From: Isochrysis galbana
Lineage: Eukaryota > Haptophyta > Isochrysidales > Isochrysidaceae
Reading direction: 5' to 3'
Length of the DNA stretch: 64,000 nucleotides
Assembly (NCBI GenBank): GCA_018136815.1
Contig: CM030940.1
Coordinates: forward strand, 2,587,915 to 2,651,914
Part shown: one piece after another, positions 59,211-64,000 of the stretch
Layout: each line of letters begins with the position of its first letter
Position numbering within the stretch: position 1 is the stretch's first letter
Made by a program: the position numbers and the translations under genes
Notes under the pieces: model-generated
What the model was told of the DNA's origin: nothing
Databases searched by the model: none
What the model saw: only the letters and a program-made list of their open reading frames with translations

Positions 59211-60849
59211 TTTATCACGGAACGCACAAAGACCTGTTGATAGACCGAACAAGGAAGAGAATACCGACAAGAGAGCGACGGGGCGACGGACGATCCGACG
59301 GGGCGACAGTTACGCACAGGAATAAGGAAGGAATCTTTCGAAAAACCTTAAGTGAATTGATTGATGAAGACCGAAGTAAATCAGCGCCACGATAGCTAAT
59401 CCAACGGCCAATACCTGAGGGGAGATCAGGGTCACACAAGGGGGTGGTTCCTTGCGTCGGCGATACCTGAACGCACGACTTAACCTAAAAGCGCTAGGAG
59501 CACGCAAGGAGGTAAGCCAGGCGAGGGACAAAGCAGGCGACAAGGAGAGAGGCGACAAAGGAGGCGAGGGCAAAGAAGGCGAATGTAGGTAGGATGATGT
59601 AGCAAGATTCTCCAACTGTGCCTAGCTAGCCTAGTCTAGCCTACAAGGAGGGCATAGGAACGCATTCTATAACAAAAGGCAAACGGATCGATCGATCGCG
59701 GATGCGACAGAGTCAGCTCGAGGGCACGCCCAGTCTGGGCGTGGGAGATCGCGGCCCGCGCCCACGAGCCATTAGGGGTCTGGGCCAAAATGATCGTCCT
59801 GGTCATTTGGCACCCAACCAGTTGGCTCCGCTAGCTGGGCCTTCTGACTTCTTTATTATTTGAAATCAACCCGCGCGGCCGACCCCCTCGTCCCGTGACA
59901 AGCAGCGAACCGTCTGCAACAATTGGACCCATAGGCATTTGCATCTAGTGACACATTTTTGGGGGTGGTGAAGGTAGGTGTAGAAAATGGCAATGGGGGG
60001 GGGTAAAAAAAAAGGAACCTCAAGTTGCACCCTCTTGGAGTGCGGTGAGAAACGGGCCCCGTTTGCGTTAGCAAACGGGCGAATAGGGGCGGCTAGCGAC
60101 AGGAGACAAGAAACAGGAGGGAGAGAGGAGAAGGGAGTGGGAGTGGCTCAAGACGTCCCTGTGGCAGGTACCTCGGGGCGTAGTCTTTTATTTCTTCGAG
60201 GACTGCTCGCGGCGTGAGCTACAAGGGCCAATGTGCTTCTCGACAAGAGCCCCCCCCCCCCCCCCCCCACGGTGATTTTCCCGAGTCAGTCGCTCGACGT
60301 AGGTCGGTCCGCCTCACTGGGTATTCCCTCATTGTAACATTGTAGTAACTTGTGGGGAGTCATAATGGAGGCCGGCGGTTTGAGAGGGGGGAGATTTGTA
60401 GGGATGCATATGTGTATGTGTCTGTGCCATCACTTCAAGGTGTGCGGGCAGGTGCGCTGAGGGGTGTCGTGATAGTACCTAGTACCGGGCTAGTGGGTGG
60501 TGGGTGTGGTGGTACTAACGCTCAGATGTTTTGTTTTTGTTATTTATATCCGAAGTCGTTCCTACCGCCGAGCCTACCGCCGGCTTGGCTCCTTCCTCAT
60601 TGCCCTCAGACCCTGTGAATCATCCCAATTCGTCAGCCTCACGTACGTGTCGCCGTGGGGCCATGGGGTCGTGTGTGTGGGGTCCTTGTCGCGCCATCCC
60701 GCCAAATTTTAATCGTTTTAGTGGTTAGTCTGTGTTGCTGGACATGAACTTCTTTCTCGTGCCCAGCCTCCTATGGGTGATGTGTTTGAAGTGTGTTTCA
60801 GGAGAGGCAAAGTGTAGAGTTTGGCCACGTCTTTCCGGTCCTCCGTAGT
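59211..60849. other. Intergenic, nothing recognised
   Basis: About 1.6 kb without a supported gene. There is a C run at about 60250-60268. The phrase GGAACCTCAAGTTGCACCCT (about 60023) recurs as GGAACCTCGAGTTGCACCTT at 61080 and, inverted, as AGGTGCAACTTGAGGCTCC near 12760, a short dispersed repeat of unknown kind. Confidence 0.5.
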
Positions 60850-61004
60850 TGTAGTTGCCTGAAACCGAAGAAAAAGGAACGAAGGAGGGAAGAAGGGAAC
60901 GAGGGACGAGGGGGAGCGAAGGGGAATAAGGGCGGTGTCGGTAGGGAGGTAGCAGATATCTAGTCCGCAATAGGTGCTAGCCCAGAATCTTCAGATGTTC
61001 TTTT
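60850..61004 (+). repeat. Retroelement 3' end, type 2
   Basis: CCTGAAACCGAAGAAAAAGG, AACGAAGG..GGGAACGAGG, GGAATAAGGGCGGTGTCGG, then ATAGGTGCTAGCCCAGAATC, TTCAGATGTTCTTTT. The T-run is interrupted, so this is an older copy. Confidence 0.65.
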
Positions 61005-61434
61005 CCTAATGTTGGCGATGGATGATAGGGACGAATCAACAAGAGGCTGCAACCTCAGATTTGGTTGTTTTTTTGGAAAGGGAACCTCGAGTTGCACCTT
61101 CTCACAGACAGTCACAACAACCCGGAGGAAGATTCGCGAACGGCAGAGCTTTCACACCAACTCTCACGGATAACTTAAATGACAAAAGGCACGGCACTAT
61201 GCCCCACACGCAGTATCGATGCGATTGCCTCTCTGTCACAATATCAATAGGGCAGTGATGATGGGCCCTTGGCGCCGGACAAGGAGTTGGCAAAATGGCA
61301 AGAAAATCAACGGCACTCAACTACTTCCAAGTGCACAGATACAAAGGCTTGCATACCCAGCCTGCCAATGGAGCGGGTTTCATTCGTTAGCAGTCACTCA
61401 ACATGGTAAACCCGTTATTTTGCGCGCGAGCAAG

Positions 61435-61972
61435 CTACACATCAGTCTCAGTGTTGATTTTGCGCATTAACAAGTAGACCCGGGAGTCAAGGGCAAGTTT
61501 TTGCAAATGCCGAGGATCGCCCTTGAGTCGCATCAGAAGTCCGCCGAATGACACCTGCACCTCAATCGGAGCCTTAGTGTTCTCTTGTTTCCATTTGAAT
61601 ATCTTGCCATACATCGCGTATCTGTGGCCATAGGCAAAAACTCAGCACGACTCGCAGATTGCCGACATGAAGTGCAGTCACAGAGTGGGAGAAGGGCAGA
61701 GCTGCTCACTCATAGTCATCGAGTAGTGAGGGCTTGCCTGACTGATCGTACACGCCAGCATCGGCTCCACCATCTAAATCGAGCGTTGAGCTGAGCAGAA
61801 AAGCAAACCGATCGCCCACCTCGAGGGGATAGAGGTCGGAGTTGACGTCAAGGTCGAGCACGAGGTCATAACCCTCCTCGGAAAGACGGCAGTGAAGTCG
61901 TGTGACTTTGTCGAACTTCTTGCTCGTATCCTTCACTTCGAACTGGTCCGCGAAGAGCGTGCTCACGGACAT
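61435..61972 (-). CDS. RPB8: RNA polymerase I/II/III subunit RPB8 (RPABC3)
   Basis: Minus-strand exons 61972-61710 and 61621-61435 with an 88-bp intron (GTGAGT..ACAG) splitting the codon after DDY; 149 aa, the usual length of RPB8. Exon 1 has LFADQFEVKDTSKKFDKVTR, LHCRLSEEGYDLVLDLDVNS and YPLEVGDRFAFLLSSTLDLD; exon 2 has YAMYGKIFKWKQ, VSFGGLLMRLKGDPRHLQKL and DSRVYLLMRKI. All are standard RPB8 blocks of the OB-fold subunit shared by the three nuclear RNA polymerases. Without splicing the frame stops after 88 residues directly in the donor site. Confidence 0.96.
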
Positions 61973-62117
61973 TGGGCGGGAGGCGTGGCGTGCTGCTGTC
62001 CGCAGGCCGTGCGCCGACTTGACTGGGGCACGCGCGGCAGTCGCGCGGCAATCCGCGAGACGGGCAGCAGTATGAATTTCTCTATTTATCCCACATGATG
62101 GGAGACCATATCTACTC

Positions 62118-62460
62118 GGTGCCTAGCCAATTCCTAGCACAATTGTTCTCCCCCTCAGTAGTTTTGATCCCTTGATGCTTTCGGGCCCTGAGTCATGCAT
62201 AGTGCTCAGCCCACATGTACTAACAAGGCCTGAATCAAAAGGGTTTGGCGGCATGCAAGAGCAGGGTTGTGAAGAGACGCAACACGTGCCTGGGCCTGTA
62301 CGGACTGTCGATATCAATATCGGGCATCCCTCAATCCCAATCCCTCAATCCCTGTCATCTTGTTCTTCAAGGTCCCAAAGTCCCATATTTCAAGTGCAAC
62401 CCATACAAAAAAGCTATGGTTGGGCCCAGGGTAAGCATGCTTGGCGGCTACCGTAGGCTA
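62118..62460 (+). repeat. Dispersed repeat D, copy 2 (uninterrupted)
   Basis: An uninterrupted counterpart of 53318-54735 in reverse. At the position of the mariner-like insertion it reads ACATGTACTAACAAGGCCTG, i.e. an empty site. A short ATGGGTAT microsatellite follows at 62466-62490. Confidence 0.8.
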
Positions 62461-62783
62461 CCGCCCATGGGTATATGGGTATATGGGTATGGGCATGGCG
62501 TGTGATGGCCAGCCCTAGGCAGGCGTCTGCGCACATCAGTGCGCTATCAGCAGGTGCGGGGGCAAAAGACGGGTGGGTCCTGAGCGAGGAGCCCAAAACC
62601 CCCGATCGATTTCGATGCTTCTTTCCGACAGTAAAGGTAGGAGTAAAGATTGTACAGTAAAGAGTTTTAACAGTCACTAGTGCCTGCCTTGGTGAGGAGG
62701 CCGTCCAAAAAGAAAACCGTGGCGCTGATGTGTTCCGCGCGTCCCTCCGCCGCTGCGTGATCCCGTCGCGTGTGGGAGCTCCG

Positions 62784-62820
62784 TGGGGGGGGGGGGCTTC
62801 CCCTCCCCCCCCCCCCCCCC
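62784..62820. repeat. Facing G and C homopolymers upstream of the GDI-family gene
   Basis: About 12 G, then CTTCCCCT, then about 19 C, ending 58 bp before the ATG at 62879. The two runs could form a G-C hairpin in the 5' leader. Confidence 0.85.
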
Positions 62821-62878
62821 AGCTCAACCTCTCTCCTCCCTCTCTCTCTCTTCCCTCTCGGCGAGGAGGGCGAGGGAG

Positions 62879-64000
62879 ATGCAGCCCCGGCGGCGAGCAG
62901 GCGCGGCGTGGCGGCTGGGCGTGGCCCTCTCGATCGCGCTCGCCACGCGCCGCGCCGGCGCAAGCGACGCCGCCAACTGGCGCGCTGCCTTCGACAAGAC
63001 CTATGACGCAGTCGTGATTGGCTCGGGGCCAACTGAGTCGCTGCTCGCCTCACTGCTGTCCGCGAACGGCAGAACTGTGCTGCAGCTGGAGCCGCGCCGC
63101 ACGCCAGGAGGTGTGGCCGCGAGCATGGACCTGCAAAAGATGTACGAGCGGATGGGCGAGGCGGGATCCAAGCCTGAGTCCAAGCTGAAGCTCGGCGCTT
63201 CTGAGGAGTATTCTGCTGACGTTGCCCCAAAGGTACTGATGGCAGGTGGGAAGGAGTTGCAGATGCTGGTGTCCTCAGGTCTATGGCAGCAGCTTGACTT
63301 TCGCAGGGTGCACCGGTCATTCATTTACCGCACTAAGGGTGACAACGAGTGGGATGTACACCGCGTGTTGGTAACGAAGGAGGATGTCCTCAAAACGCGC
63401 TGTATCCCCCCCCTTGAAAAGCCCAAGGTCGTCCTGATGCTCGCTTGGCTTGAACGTTTTGACGAATCGAACCCGACCACTTACGTCGCTGGCCAACTGC
63501 AAAAGAAGCGCCTGAATCTCGCCAAAATGTCGGCAGCCTCGTTCTTCCGCTATTGGGACTTTGCTCCTGAGACGACATTGCTCATCGCATGCGGCTTGGG
63601 TTCCTGGAGTGGTTCGATGGCCAAGCTGAAGAAGCTCCCAGCCATTGAGATGGTGCGGGCGATGAAGCGGTATAAGGAGTCTTTCAAAACGTTCCAATAC
63701 ATGACATCGCCATATGTCTACCCCATCACGGGCATCGGCTCCTCCTTCGCCAAGGCTTCCGCAAAAGTGCTCGCGACCAACAATGGCATTTCTTTGGTTG
63801 GCCGTCCAATCGACTGCATTCTTTACGACGCGTCGGGGCGCGCATGTGGCGTCACGTCTGAAGGGGTCTCAGTGAACGCTGGTTGCGTCATTAGCGCTCC
63901 CGAGCATGTGCCTGAAGCCGCGGAAGAGGCCTATTCCGTCGTTCGCATGTATGCAGTGCTCTCGCATGCGCCACACAAGTGCAAGGATGCTCGATCTTGC
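62879..64000 (+). CDS. Rab GDP-dissociation inhibitor/REP-family protein with signal-like N-terminus (partial)
   Basis: Open from ATG 62879 to the right edge (373+ aa, no intron seen). After about 40 residues the GDI/REP FAD-like N-terminal motif appears: YDAVVIGSGPTESLLASLLS, followed by GRTVLQLEPRRTPGG. Later blocks VLMAGGKELQMLVSSGLWQQ, LDFRRVHRSFIYR, RFDESNP, YVYPITGIGSSFAKASAKVL and VGRPIDCILYD follow the GDI order. GDI extracts geranylgeranylated Rab GTPases from membranes in the cytosol. The first 30 residues (MQPRRRAGAAWRLGVALSIA, then LATRRAGAS) form a basic-hydrophobic signal-peptide or anchor-like segment, not expected for a cytosolic GDI. The usual conserved Tyr-Gly-Gly of the mobile effector region is replaced by TPGG. 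A divergent paralogue is possible. Confidence 0.8.
   Translation, partial: MQPRRRAGAAWRLGVALSIALATRRAGASDAANWRAAFDKTYDAVVIGSGPTESLLASLLSANGRTVLQLEPRRTPGGVAASMDLQKMYERMGEAGSKPESKLKLGASEEYSADVAPKVLMAGGKELQMLVSSGLWQQLDFRRVHRSFIYRTKGDNEWDVHRVLVTKEDVLKTRCIPPLEKPKVVLMLAWLERFDESNPTTYVAGQLQKKRLNLAKMSAASFFRYWDFAPETTLLIACGLGSWSGSMAKLKKLPAIEMVRAMKRYKESFKTFQYMTSPYVYPITGIGSSFAKASAKVLATNNGISLVGRPIDCILYDASGRACGVTSEGVSVNAGCVISAPEHVPEAAEEAYSVVRMYAVLSHAPHKCKDARSC

Noticed and set aside
62667-63697. Minus-strand frames opposite the GDI-family gene
   Set aside because: The plus strand carries the recognisable GDI motifs in one uninterrupted frame to the edge.

Overview
The window is nuclear DNA of a eukaryotic microbe, most likely a unicellular alga. 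The evidence for a eukaryote is direct. Housekeeping genes carry short GT-AG introns of about 90-280 bp (eS10, RPB8, PDX2, PiT, MATE, glycosyltransferase). There are several non-LTR retrotransposons and hAT and mariner-like DNA transposons, and there is no operon structure. The algal assignment is an inference. A DUF1997-type protein (23.35-24.05 kb) and a MATE transporter (41.4-43.3 kb) of the plant EDS5/DTX kind both start with a hydrophobic signal segment followed by a basic, Ser/Arg-rich stretch. That looks like the bipartite leader of complex (secondary) plastids. I cannot name the species.

Layout of host genes: M16 (insulysin-type) metalloprotease (0.67-3.95 kb, minus); unrecognised polytopic membrane protein (5.66-8.37, minus); mitochondrial alternative oxidase (10.3-11.4, minus), divergent from a 97-aa acidic protein (12.03-12.33, plus); exon of a small two-helix membrane protein (13.1-13.4, minus); plastid DUF1997 protein (23.4-24.0, plus); organellar ribosomal protein bL35 (26.3-26.8, minus); DxD glycosyltransferase (29.4-32.1, plus, 3-4 exons); coiled-coil protein (35.1-35.9, minus); SLC52-like transporter (39.5-40.9, minus), divergent from a MATE exporter (41.4-43.3, plus, 3 exons); eS10 (48.8-49.4, plus); PDX2 glutaminase (51.0-52.3, minus, 3 exons); PiT phosphate transporter (55.2-57.0, plus); RNA polymerase subunit RPB8 (61.4-62.0, minus); and the 5' part of a Rab GDI/REP-family gene with an unusual signal-like N-terminus (62.9 to the right edge). 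The host genes are unrelated to each other; nothing suggests a cluster.

The space between genes is dominated by transposons. A nearly intact LINE (about 17.6-23.1 kb, interrupted at its 5' end by a 100-N gap) encodes CCCH fingers, an APE-type endonuclease, reverse transcriptase and a CCHC knuckle. Its 3' end is GAGAATATTAAGAAG followed by a run of T. The same 3' end, with or without coding sequence, recurs about nine times on both strands. Two copies (33.6-34.3 and 37.8-38.6 kb) are 5'-truncated insertions with clean 17-20 bp target-site duplications, one of them nested in another LINE. A second type of 3' end, CCCAGAATCTTCAGATG plus T-run, occurs four times. Five loci carry what appears to be a 5' end of related elements: a short perfect or near-perfect hairpin immediately before ATGGAGCGCGCC. 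The arms differ in sequence between copies but remain self-complementary.

DNA transposons include a 2.5-kb hAT element with 17-bp inverted ends, an exact 8-bp target duplication and a transposase gene broken only by a 7-bp tandem duplication; a 1-kb deleted hAT with 21-bp perfect ends; nested mariner-like elements (53.5-54.6 kb) with a paralogous empty site at 62.2 kb; and relics of other transposases. Further oddities are a 16-bp minisatellite built of two palindromic variants (28.4-28.7 kb), long G/C homopolymers just upstream of several start codons, and an inverted pair of 360-bp repeats.
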